The notes under the pieces were generated by a model that was not told the origin of the DNA, searched no databases, and was given only the letters and a program-made list of their open reading frames with translations. A DNA stretch of 7,031 nucleotides from Gemmatimonadaceae bacterium (GTDB lineage Bacteria > Gemmatimonadota > Gemmatimonadetes > Gemmatimonadales > Gemmatimonadaceae), in NCBI GenBank assembly GCA_019689955.1, contig JADGGM010000153.1:1-7031 (forward strand), read 5' to 3'. Shown piece after piece: positions 1 to 5,912 of this stretch (its first letter is position 1; each line of letters opens with the position of its first letter). A program made the position numbers and the translations under genes.

Positions 1-901
1 CCCCCGGCGGCCGCCGCGCCCCGTGCTCCTGGAGCAGCGCTCCTTCCCCTGGGTGGCCGTGGCCGCGGCGACGGTGCTCGCCGTCGGGATCGGCGGCGCG
101 ATGTGGCGGAGCGGGCTGCTCACCTCCCCCTCCGCCTCGACCAAGACGCAGGAGCCCCGCGTCTACTCCACCCAGCGCGGCCAGCGCGCGACGCTCGACC
201 TCCCCGACGGCACCCGCCTCTTCCTCGGCTACGCCAGCACGATCCGCATCCCCGCCGACTACGGCGACTCCCTGCGCGACGTGTACCTCGAGGGGGAAGC
301 GTACTTCGACGTCGCACACGACTCCACGCGCCCCTTCCGCGTGCACGCCGGGAACACCGTGGCGCGCGACCTCGGGACCAAGTTCAGCGTCCGGGCCTAC
401 CCGACCGACCGCCACGTGGAGGTCGCCGTGAGCGAGGGACGCGTCGCGCTCGCCGATCGCGCACGTGCCCGCTCGCGAGCGGGCACCGGGCGTGCGGCCG
501 CGCCGGGCGCGACGAAATCCGACACCGGAACGGTGCCGCGCGTCCCCGGGCCCGACTACGAGCTCGGCGCAGGCGATGTCGTGACCGTCGACCGCGAAGG
601 GAACGCCCAGATCCGGCGCGGGGCCGACATGCGTATCTACCTCGCGTGGACGCAGGACCGCACGTATTTCGACAACACCCCCCTGCGTGAGGTCGCCGCG
701 GAGCTCTCGCGGCGCTACAACGTCGACGTTTCCGTGAGCGACTCGTCGATCGCGCGCCTCCCGATCACCGGGAACTTCAGCACCGAGCCGGTGGAGGACG
801 TCGCGCGCGCCGTCGCGCTCTCGCTCGACGTGCAGCTGAAGCGCACGCCGACCGGCGGCTACGTCTTCGTCCCCTACCCCAGCTCCCACCGCCGCGAGTA
901 G
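1..901 (+). CDS. FecR-family anti-sigma / transmembrane signalling regulator, 5'-partial
   Basis: A membrane-anchored regulator of the FecR type. In that family the protein binds an ECF sigma factor in the cytoplasm and senses a TonB-dependent outer-membrane receptor from the periplasm. Numbering from the GTG at 23, residues 8-30 form one hydrophobic membrane segment. The FecR domain covers about residues 47-140, with LDLPDGT, the LEGEAYFDV motif, RPFRV and DLGTKFSVRAY. A low-complexity Arg/Ala/Gly/Thr stretch at about 145-175 interrupts the fold before YELGAGDVV. A C-terminal DUF4974/STN-like domain (about 213-275) begins at RTYFDNTPLREVAAEL. The frame is open to the left edge, and FecR proteins normally carry a cytoplasmic N-terminal domain before the membrane helix, so the GTG at 23 is probably internal and the true start lies outside the window. 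The sigma factor gene would be expected upstream. Nothing downstream on this strand looks like a TonB receptor. The family call is firm; the signal sensed is unknown. Confidence 0.88.
   Translation, partial: PRRPPRPVLLEQRSFPWVAVAAATVLAVGIGGAMWRSGLLTSPSASTKTQEPRVYSTQRGQRATLDLPDGTRLFLGYASTIRIPADYGDSLRDVYLEGEAYFDVAHDSTRPFRVHAGNTVARDLGTKFSVRAYPTDRHVEVAVSEGRVALADRARARSRAGTGRAAAPGATKSDTGTVPRVPGPDYELGAGDVVTVDREGNAQIRRGADMRIYLAWTQDRTYFDNTPLREVAAELSRRYNVDVSVSDSSIARLPITGNFSTEPVEDVARAVALSLDVQLKRTPTGGYVFVPYPSSHRRE
465..486. repeat. 22-bp perfect palindrome inside the fecR-like gene
   Basis: Each 11-nt arm reads GTGCCCGCTCG from its own strand, with no spacer between the arms, so the 22 bp are fully self-complementary. 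It falls in the part of the FecR-like gene that encodes the non-conserved Arg/Ala-rich insertion. The perfect symmetry is directly visible. Any role, such as protein binding site, small inserted palindrome or chance in GC-rich coding DNA, is not established. Confidence 0.6.
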
Positions 902-920
902 GCGCCGCGGCGCTGCATGA

Positions 921-955
921 CACGTGAGGCGCGGCGCGCATCGCGCCCCCACGTG
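921..955. terminator. Hairpin between convergent genes, possible bidirectional terminator
   Basis: Arms CACGTG-A-GGCGCG (921-933) and CGCGCC-CC-CACGTG (942-955) pair as two 6-bp GC-rich blocks separated by a small bulge, with an 8-nt loop at 934-941. It sits in the 66-nt gap between the stop of the rightward FecR-like gene and the stop of the leftward SPW gene, the usual place for a shared terminator. No T-run follows on either strand, so a classical intrinsic terminator is not proven. A second short palindrome (902-913, GCGCCGCGGCGC) lies directly after the FecR-like stop. Confidence 0.5.
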
Positions 956-967
956 GTCGCCATCACA

Positions 968-1342
968 TCACGCGACCGTGGTCCGGCGCGTGGACACCGC
1001 GCTCCAGACGCCGAGGATGATCGCGATGATCCCGAAGATGATGCTGTTCCACATCCGCGCCGTGTTGGTCGTGTAGCCGTAGACCCACGGCGAGATCACC
1101 ATCCAGATGCCGAGCAGAGCGTTGATCCAGCTCAGCCCCGGCGCCGAGCGCGGCGAGAAGAATCGGATCGCGGCGAACACCGCGATGATGATCCCGACGA
1201 TGATGCTGTTCCAGACCCCACCCGCGCCGGCCCGGGCACCGTAGACCCACGGCGACAGGATGAACCAGATCCCGACGAGAAAGTTCAACCCGCTGGCAGT
1301 CTTCACCACGCCGTCGTTCGAACGCGTGACGGGCATTTCCAT
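968..1342 (-). CDS. SPW-repeat integral membrane protein
   Basis: A 124-residue membrane protein with two copies of the SPW repeat (Pfam SPW family, function unknown). Copy 1 has LSPWVYG with the SPW core at residues 30-32, and copy 2 has ISPWVYG with the core at 84-86. Each is followed by a WNSII block, so the repeat period is 54 residues. Four hydrophobic segments are expected, at about 18-35, 44-61, 72-88 and 98-115. The frame stays open further upstream, but the ATG at 1342 is preferred because a GGAGGT Shine-Dalgarno sequence ends 5 nt before it; a second ATG two codons in is less well placed. The gene lies 187 nt downstream of coxC on the same strand, behind hairpins, so it is probably transcribed separately. 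No enzymatic motif is visible. Family assignment is confident and function is unknown. Confidence 0.88.
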   Translation of the reverse strand: MEMPVTRSNDGVVKTASGLNFLVGIWFILSPWVYGARAGAGGVWNSIIVGIIIAVFAAIRFFSPRSAPGLSWINALLGIWMVISPWVYGYTTNTARMWNSIIFGIIAIILGVWSAVSTRRTTVA

Positions 1343-1347
1343 AAGGC

Positions 1348-1353
1348 ACCTCC
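1348..1353 (-). promoter_or_regulatory. Ribosome binding site of the SPW gene (sets its start)
   Basis: GGAGGT on the minus strand, with the 5-nt spacer GCCTT before the ATG at 1342. This chooses that ATG over the longer in-frame extension upstream. Confidence 0.75.
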
Positions 1354-1406
1354 GTTCGATTGCGAGCGTGCCGCCGGGCTCCGCCATCTGACCGGCCTCC
1401 CCGGCG

Positions 1407-1427
1407 CGGGCGCTCAGCGAGCGCCCG
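1407..1427. terminator. 9-bp perfect stem with 3-nt loop in the coxC-SPW gap
   Basis: CGGGCGCTC (1407-1415), loop AGC, then GAGCGCCCG (1419-1427). This strong GC-only hairpin lies between coxC and the SPW gene. It has no T-tract, so it could be a second transcription stop for the cox operon, an mRNA-stabilising structure or part of a regulatory site. The remainder of the 1343-1529 gap shows no coding signal and no promoter I can recognise. Confidence 0.4.
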
Positions 1428-1484
1428 GCGGCAAGGCGCGCATGGCACGTGCCGCCGCGTGTTCCGCAGGGAAGGTCCGGAGCC

Positions 1485-1516
1485 TCGCGGAGCGAGCGGC
1501 CCCGCTCGCCTCGCGG
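1485..1516 (-). terminator. Hairpin directly downstream of coxC, likely operon terminator
   Basis: A 7-bp core stem pairs GCGAGCG (1492-1498) with CGCTCGC (1503-1509) around a 4-nt loop. One mismatch further out the pairing continues at 1485-1490 with 1511-1516, including two G-T pairs. It begins 14 nt beyond the coxC stop on the minus strand, where a terminator is expected. A T-run is missing, so Rho-assisted termination or mRNA 3'-end protection are alternatives. Confidence 0.45.
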
Positions 1517-1529
1517 CGTCGGGCCAGCG

Positions 1530-2132
1530 CTACACGCGCGGGAGGAGGTCGACGACCAGGTAGATCGCGATGAACCAGCCGATCACCCAGTACCAGTACA
1601 TTCCGTCGATCTTCGTGGCGAGATAGTGCCCGCGCGTGACCGGCCCGCGCGCGGCGAGGGTGGTGAGCACGACCGTCTCGGCCGTCGACACGACCAGGTG
1701 GAACGTGTGGATGCCGAGCAGGAGCCAGACCGCCGACCCGTACGCGTAGTCGTACCATCTGAACCCCAGGCGCGACAGATAGACCCACCACAGCGCGACC
1801 GCCACGAGCTCGAGCACCGAGAGGACGACCATCGAGCGAACCAGGCGCGGCGCGTCTTCTTCATCGGCGGCGCGGCTCGAGATCCTCGTCGGGACGATGG
1901 TGGCGAGGAAGAGGGCGAGCATGACGGTGGGAATCGCGAGCCCGGGGAGCTCGACGTTGGCCGGGGGCCAGACATCGGCGGTCGCGCGGAGGTAGAAGTA
2001 GCTGGCGAAGGCGAGGGCGAACATCGTCCCTTCGATCACCAGCATCCACACCTGCCCCAGCCAGACGAGCGCGCGGCGCCCGTGCTCCGCGGTCGGGAGC
2101 GCGGAGACGTCCAGCACCGCGCGCGCGCTCAC
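1530..2132 (-). CDS. coxC: Cytochrome c oxidase subunit III (short, five-helix type)
   Basis: Subunit III of the heme-copper oxidase, an integral membrane partner of CoxA that lacks redox centres. The 200-residue product has about five hydrophobic segments (roughly 24-48, 65-84, 100-120, 130-157 and 178-198). It retains the conserved Glu of the first segment (E34, in VIEGTMF) and the GIHTFHLV motif (H142, H145). It is shorter than the seven-helix mitochondrial type and matches the five-helix form found with caa3 oxidases whose subunit I has two extra helices, as is the case here. The GTG start overlaps the coxA stop (GTGA). A GGAGG ribosome site at 2140-2144 with a 7-nt spacer supports this start, and the frame further upstream is only the shadow of coxA. 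The C-terminal YWYW motif replaces the more usual YWHF pattern of the family as I remember it. Confidence 0.9.
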   Translation of the reverse strand: MSARAVLDVSALPTAEHGRRALVWLGQVWMLVIEGTMFALAFASYFYLRATADVWPPANVELPGLAIPTVMLALFLATIVPTRISSRAADEEDAPRLVRSMVVLSVLELVAVALWWVYLSRLGFRWYDYAYGSAVWLLLGIHTFHLVVSTAETVVLTTLAARGPVTRGHYLATKIDGMYWYWVIGWFIAIYLVVDLLPRV

Positions 2133-4066
2133 GCGGCCGCCTCCGAGGCGAGCGGAGCGCGGCGCGGATCGCGCTCGCGCGTCCAGGGCCAGAACCAGGC
2201 GATGAGCGGGGGTGCGCAGAGGATCAACCCGATCGGCACCCCCCACGGGTCGAAGATCGACCAGATGAAGCCGACGGTGGTGGTGATCGCGAGCACGAAC
2301 GGCCAGATCGACGGGCCGGCGAGTCGCGCGCGGTGGTCCGGCTGCGCATCGGCGAACCGCGTGACGAGGACTTCGCGCACATCGTCGCGCACGCCGGCGA
2401 TCACGGGCTGGTCCGCGTGTGCGGTCCACCGCGGTACCGCGCTGCGCACCGTGGGGAGGTCGAGGTAGTTGTAGCTCGGGGGCGGCGAGCTCGTCCCCCA
2501 CTCGAGCGACGGGGCGCGCCACGGATCATCGCCGGCCGCCGCGCCGTGCGTCCGGCTGCGCAGGAGCGCCACCACGAACACCACCGCCCCGGCGATCACG
2601 AGGAGCACGCCGCTGCTCGCGAGCAGGTTGAGCGGCCCCCACCCCGTGTCCGGCTGGTACGTGTACACGCGCCGCGGCATCCCCGCGAGCCCGAGGAAGT
2701 GCATCGGGAAGAAGACGACGTTGAAGCCGATCAGCCAGAGCCAGAAGTGCCAGCGCCCCGCGCGCTCGCTCAGCAGCCGCCCGGTGGCCTTCGGGATCCA
2801 GTAGTACAACCCGCCGAACAACGGGAGCACGCCGCCGCCGATGAGCACGTAGTGGAAGTGCGCGACGATGAAGAAGGTGTCGTGCAGTTGGAGGTCGAGC
2901 GGGACCGAGGCGATCATGACGCCGGAGAGCCCGCCGATGACGAACACGACGATGAAGGCGGCGACGAAGAGGAGCGGGACGGTCACGCGCGGGCGGCCGG
3001 TCCAGAGCGTCGCGATCCAGCAGAAGATCTGCACCCCCGTGGGGATCGAGATGAGGATGCTCGTGGCGGTGAAGAAGCTCCCGCCCACGGGGGGCACGGT
3101 GGTCGCGAACATGTGGTGCACCCAGAGCCCGAAGCCGAGCGTCCCCGTGGCGGCGAGCGACGCGATGACGGCCGGACGGCCGACGATCGGGCGCCCGCTG
3201 AACGTCTCGACGATCTCGGAGACCATCCCCATCGCGGGGATGAAGATGATGTAGACCTCCGGGTGCCCGAAGAACCAGAAGAGGTGCTGCCAGAGGAGCG
3301 CGCTCCCGCCCTGGGCGACGTCGAAGAAGTGCGTGTTCACCAGGCGGTCCATGATGAGCATGCTGCTGGACAGCATGATCGCCGGCATGGCGAAGATGAT
3401 CATGACTGCCGTGACAAGCGACGCCCAGACGAAGATCGGCATGCGCTGCGGCGTCATCCCCACCGTGCGCTGGCGCGCGATGGTGACGACGATCTCCACG
3501 GCTACGACGAGCGCCGAGAGCTCGGTGAAGGTGATGAGCTGCGCCCAGACGTCCGGCCCCTTCCCGGGGGAGAAGCGCGAGAGCGAGAGCGGCGTGTACG
3601 CGAACCACCCCACGTCGGGCCCGGCGTGAAGCAGGAACGCGACGTAGAAGAAGATGCCGCCCAGGACGTAGATGAAGTAGCCGAACGCGTTGAGCCGCGG
3701 GAAGGCGACGTTGCGTGTGCCGACGAGCAGGGGGACGAGGTAGATCATCATCCCCTCCATGACGGGCACGGCAAAGAGGAACATCATGGTGCTGCCGTGC
3801 ATCGTGAAGATCTGGTTGTACTGCTCGGCGGAGAGGACGTGCGCGCCGGGTTGGCGGAGCTGCAAGCGCATCAGCGTGGCGAGGACGCCGCCGATGGCGA
3901 AGAAGGTGAGCGCAGTGAGGACGTAGCGCCGGCCGATGGCCTTGTGGTCGACGGTGCGGAGCGCACCGACGAGACCGTGCGGGGAGCCCCACGCCGCTTC
4001 GAGGCGGCGGGCGCGGTCCAGCTCCTCCTCGTGCGACGTGGGGACGGCGGTCGGCACGGCGGTCAC
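2129..4066 (-). CDS. coxA: Cytochrome c oxidase subunit I (caa3-type) with two extra C-terminal helices
   Basis: The catalytic subunit, reducing O2 to water at heme a3/CuB. The 645-residue product is longer than the 12-helix core. Visible ligands are heme a His90 (FTMHGS) and His405, heme a3 His403 (HFHYV), and CuB His268, His317 and His318. The GHPEVY motif gives Glu270 and the cross-linking Tyr272, and Arg465-Arg466 match the heme propionate arginines. The core ends near EWGTSSPPP (522-530). After a hydrophilic linker, two further membrane segments follow at about 586-604 and 607-627, which suits the short CoxC. At positions matching the classical proton channels it has Asn119 (D-channel Asp), Gln346 (K-channel Lys) and Glu191 (D-channel Asn), while Asn126 and Ser283 are kept. 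The GTG at 4066 was chosen because it lies 13 nt after coxB, follows a GGGGGTG ribosome site (4072-4078), and the frame upstream is Arg/Pro-rich shadow. Subunit identity is certain; proton-pumping behaviour is not. Confidence 0.96.
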   Translation of the reverse strand: MTAVPTAVPTSHEEELDRARRLEAAWGSPHGLVGALRTVDHKAIGRRYVLTALTFFAIGGVLATLMRLQLRQPGAHVLSAEQYNQIFTMHGSTMMFLFAVPVMEGMMIYLVPLLVGTRNVAFPRLNAFGYFIYVLGGIFFYVAFLLHAGPDVGWFAYTPLSLSRFSPGKGPDVWAQLITFTELSALVVAVEIVVTIARQRTVGMTPQRMPIFVWASLVTAVMIIFAMPAIMLSSSMLIMDRLVNTHFFDVAQGGSALLWQHLFWFFGHPEVYIIFIPAMGMVSEIVETFSGRPIVGRPAVIASLAATGTLGFGLWVHHMFATTVPPVGGSFFTATSILISIPTGVQIFCWIATLWTGRPRVTVPLLFVAAFIVVFVIGGLSGVMIASVPLDLQLHDTFFIVAHFHYVLIGGGVLPLFGGLYYWIPKATGRLLSERAGRWHFWLWLIGFNVVFFPMHFLGLAGMPRRVYTYQPDTGWGPLNLLASSGVLLVIAGAVVFVVALLRSRTHGAAAGDDPWRAPSLEWGTSSPPPSYNYLDLPTVRSAVPRWTAHADQPVIAGVRDDVREVLVTRFADAQPDHRARLAGPSIWPFVLAITTTVGFIWSIFDPWGVPIGLILCAPPLIAWFWPWTRERDPRRAPLASEAAA

Positions 4067-4079
4067 GGGCGCACCCCCG

Positions 4080-5129
4080 TCATCGGAGGCTTCGGAGGTA
4101 GGCGACGAGCGCCTGCATCGCGCCCCCGTCGAGCCGGGTCGCGGGCATGATCGTCCCGCGTTTGAAGGCGTGCGGGTCGGCGATCCACGCGCCGAGGGTG
4201 CCGGGCGCGTTGGGGAGCGCCCCCGCGGCGATGGTGCGGCGGCTCGCGAGGTGCGTGAGGTCCGGAGCGCTGAGGGCACCGGCGCCGGTGCCGCGAATGG
4301 TGTGGCAGAGCGAGCACGCGGCGCCGAGGAAGATCGCCTGGCCGCGCCACGTCACGGGGTCGGCCGGGGGGACGGCGGGGGCGCGCTGGGTCGCGAGCCA
4401 CTGGTCGAACTGCGCCTTCGGCTCGGCGATGACGAGGAGCGCCATGTGGGCGTGCTCCAACCCGCAGAGCTCCGCGCACTGGCCCCGGTACACCCCCGGC
4501 CTGTCGACGCGGAACCAGGTGGTGGTACGCGTGCCGGGGATGAGGTCGCGCTTCCCATCGAGGCTCGGCACCCAGAAGCTGTGGATGACGTCGGCGGAGG
4601 CGAGCTGCAGTTGCACGGGGATCCCCACGGGGACGTGCAGCTCGTTCGCGGAGGTCACGGCATCGCTGGGGCTCGCGCCGGCGTAGTGGAGCTCCCACCA
4701 CCACTGGTGGCCGATGACCTCCACGCGCACGGGATGCGCGGGCGGGCGCTCGAGCGCGCGTGCGCTGGCGACGCTGAGGCCGAACCACGCGGCGAGGATG
4801 ACCACCGTCGCGACCGCCGCGCCGATGACGATGCGCGTCGCGCGGCGCTCGGCGCGCGGATCGGCGCCGGCGGGCGGCCCCTCCTGCGCACGGTGGCGCG
4901 CGATGGCGATGAAGAACGCGGCCACCACGAGCACGTACACGACGGCGGAAATCCCGACCGCGATCCACCAGAGGAGCGCGATCTGCCCCGCCTGCGGGCT
5001 CGCGGGGTGCACGACCGACGATGCGGGGCCGCCCGCGGCGCCGGCCCACGGGTGGCGGCCGACGAGCGGAGCGAACAGCGGCGCCGCGCTCGCCGCGCGC
5101 CCCCGCGGGCGCCATGCGGTCGTGACCAT
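4080..5129 (-). CDS. coxB: Cytochrome c oxidase subunit II with fused cytochrome c domain
   Basis: The electron-entry subunit of a caa3 oxidase, 349 residues. Two membrane helices at about 50-77 and 99-123 are followed by a periplasmic cupredoxin domain (about 133-236) holding the binuclear CuA site: His183, Cys218, Glu220, Cys222, His226 and Met229 (CAELCGLEHAHM region). The aromatic HQWWWE stretch (141-146) is the expected electron-transfer segment. A C-terminal cytochrome c domain (about 258-349) has CSLCH (Cys272, Cys275, His276) and the probable distal ligand Met328 in GTIMPA. The start is uncertain: a GTG at 5135 and an ATG at 5129 lie in frame, and the ATG is preferred, with GGGG six nucleotides upstream. 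The first about 40 residues are Arg/Ala/Pro-rich and show neither a convincing signal peptide nor a lipobox, which is unusual for this subunit. First gene of the leftward coxBAC set. Confidence 0.95.
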   Translation of the reverse strand: MVTTAWRPRGRAASAAPLFAPLVGRHPWAGAAGGPASSVVHPASPQAGQIALLWWIAVGISAVVYVLVVAAFFIAIARHRAQEGPPAGADPRAERRATRIVIGAAVATVVILAAWFGLSVASARALERPPAHPVRVEVIGHQWWWELHYAGASPSDAVTSANELHVPVGIPVQLQLASADVIHSFWVPSLDGKRDLIPGTRTTTWFRVDRPGVYRGQCAELCGLEHAHMALLVIAEPKAQFDQWLATQRAPAVPPADPVTWRGQAIFLGAACSLCHTIRGTGAGALSAPDLTHLASRRTIAAGALPNAPGTLGAWIADPHAFKRGTIMPATRLDGGAMQALVAYLRSLR

Positions 5130-5234
5130 ATGCACCCCGAGGAATGCACAACCTGTACCGGGGACCGCCGGGCGCGGCGGCCGGCGTCGCGGCGTGCGGG
5201 GCCGTGCGCGGCCGACCGGCGGCCGGCGCCCCGG
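5130..5234 (-). promoter_or_regulatory. rpiA-coxB intergenic region, presumed cox leader
   Basis: A 105-nt GC-rich gap between two co-directional genes. On the minus strand GTGCAT occurs twice in direct orientation (plus-strand 5130-5135 and 5144-5149), 14 nt apart and touching the coxB start. Near the rpiA side a small hairpin GGCCG-TGCG-CGGCC lies at 5200-5213. I could not identify convincing -35/-10 boxes, so a cox promoter here is an inference from the gap between functionally unrelated gene pairs. Confidence 0.3.
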
Positions 5235-5912
5235 TCAGCGCGCCGCCTGCGTGGGGACGATCACCTCGGGGCGGAAGTCGAGGAAGAGCCCCGTGTCGAC
5301 GATCCCCGGGCGGCCGCACAGCGCGCGGGCGATCGCGGCGGGGTCGTCGATCCCGTTCGGGAAGCGGGCGTCAATGATGTAGTGCCCTTCGTCCGTCACG
5401 AACGGTTCCCCCTCCGCGACGCGCAGCGCGGGCTCGGCGCCGAGGGCGCGGAGCGTGTCGAGGTGCCCCTTCCACCCGAAGCGCACGACCTCCACGGGGA
5501 CCGGATACCGCGCGCCGAGCCGTTCGACGAGCTTGGACGGATCGGCGATCACGACCCACCGCGTCGAGCGCGAGGCCGCGATCTTCTCGCGCAGCAGCGC
5601 GCCCCCGCCTCCCTTGATGATCCGGTGCGCGGGGTCGATCTCGTCGGCGCCGTCGATCGTGAGGTCGAGCACGGGGTGCGCTTCGAGCGTGGTGAGCGGG
5701 ATCCCGCAGGCGAGGGCGAGGTGCTGGGTGGCGTTGGACGTGGGGACGCCGACGATGTCGCGCAGGACACCGTCGGCGAGGCGGCGGCCGATCTCCTCGA
5801 CGGCGATGGCCGCCGTGGAGCCGGTCCCGAGCCCGAGGGTCATTCCGGACGTGACGAGATCGACCGCGGCGAGGGCCGCGGCGCGCTTGAGGGCGTGCTG
5901 CGTGTCGGTCAT
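5235..5912 (-). CDS. rpiA: Ribose-5-phosphate isomerase A
   Basis: Interconverts ribulose-5-phosphate and ribose-5-phosphate in the cytoplasm, in the non-oxidative pentose phosphate pathway. The 225-residue length is close to the E. coli enzyme. Visible motifs are the phosphate-binding GLGTGST (27-33), DGADEID (87-93) and [11 protein letters not shown] (100-110). Asp87, Asp90, Lys100 and Glu109 have the same spacing as the active-site Asp81, Asp84, Lys94 and Glu103 of E. coli RpiA. The ATG start overlaps the zwf stop (ATGA), which indicates translational coupling, and the upstream ribosome site is weak, which fits coupling. Pairing with zwf places both enzymes in the same pathway; the intervening lactonase and 6-phosphogluconate dehydrogenase genes are not in this window. 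No anomaly seen; complete gene. Confidence 0.96.
   Translation of the reverse strand: MTDTQHALKRAAALAAVDLVTSGMTLGLGTGSTAAIAVEEIGRRLADGVLRDIVGVPTSNATQHLALACGIPLTTLEAHPVLDLTIDGADEIDPAHRIIKGGGGALLREKIAASRSTRWVVIADPSKLVERLGARYPVPVEVVRFGWKGHLDTLRALGAEPALRVAEGEPFVTDEGHYIIDARFPNGIDDPAAIARALCGRPGIVDTGLFLDFRPEVIVPTQAAR

Noticed and set aside
917..1573. 218-codon plus-strand frame opposite the SPW gene
   Set aside because: Asp/Arg/Pro-rich sequence without motifs. The opposite strand carries a clear two-repeat SPW protein with a good ribosome site.
2133..2522. 130-codon N-terminal extension of CoxC
   Set aside because: It lies wholly inside the coxA 3' end, is Arg-rich without membrane segments, and the GTGA overlap with GGAGG at 2140-2144 explains the true start.
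2333..4150. 605-codon open frame on the plus strand opposite coxA
   Set aside because: The product is Glu/Asp/His/Arg-rich low-complexity sequence with no recognisable fold. It mirrors the coxA codon pattern in GC-rich DNA, and coxA is certain from its metal ligands.
4067..4279. 71-codon N-terminal extension of CoxA
   Set aside because: The extension overlaps the coxB cytochrome c region, is Arg/Pro/Ser-rich junk-like sequence, and would precede a better placed GTG with a ribosome site at 4066.
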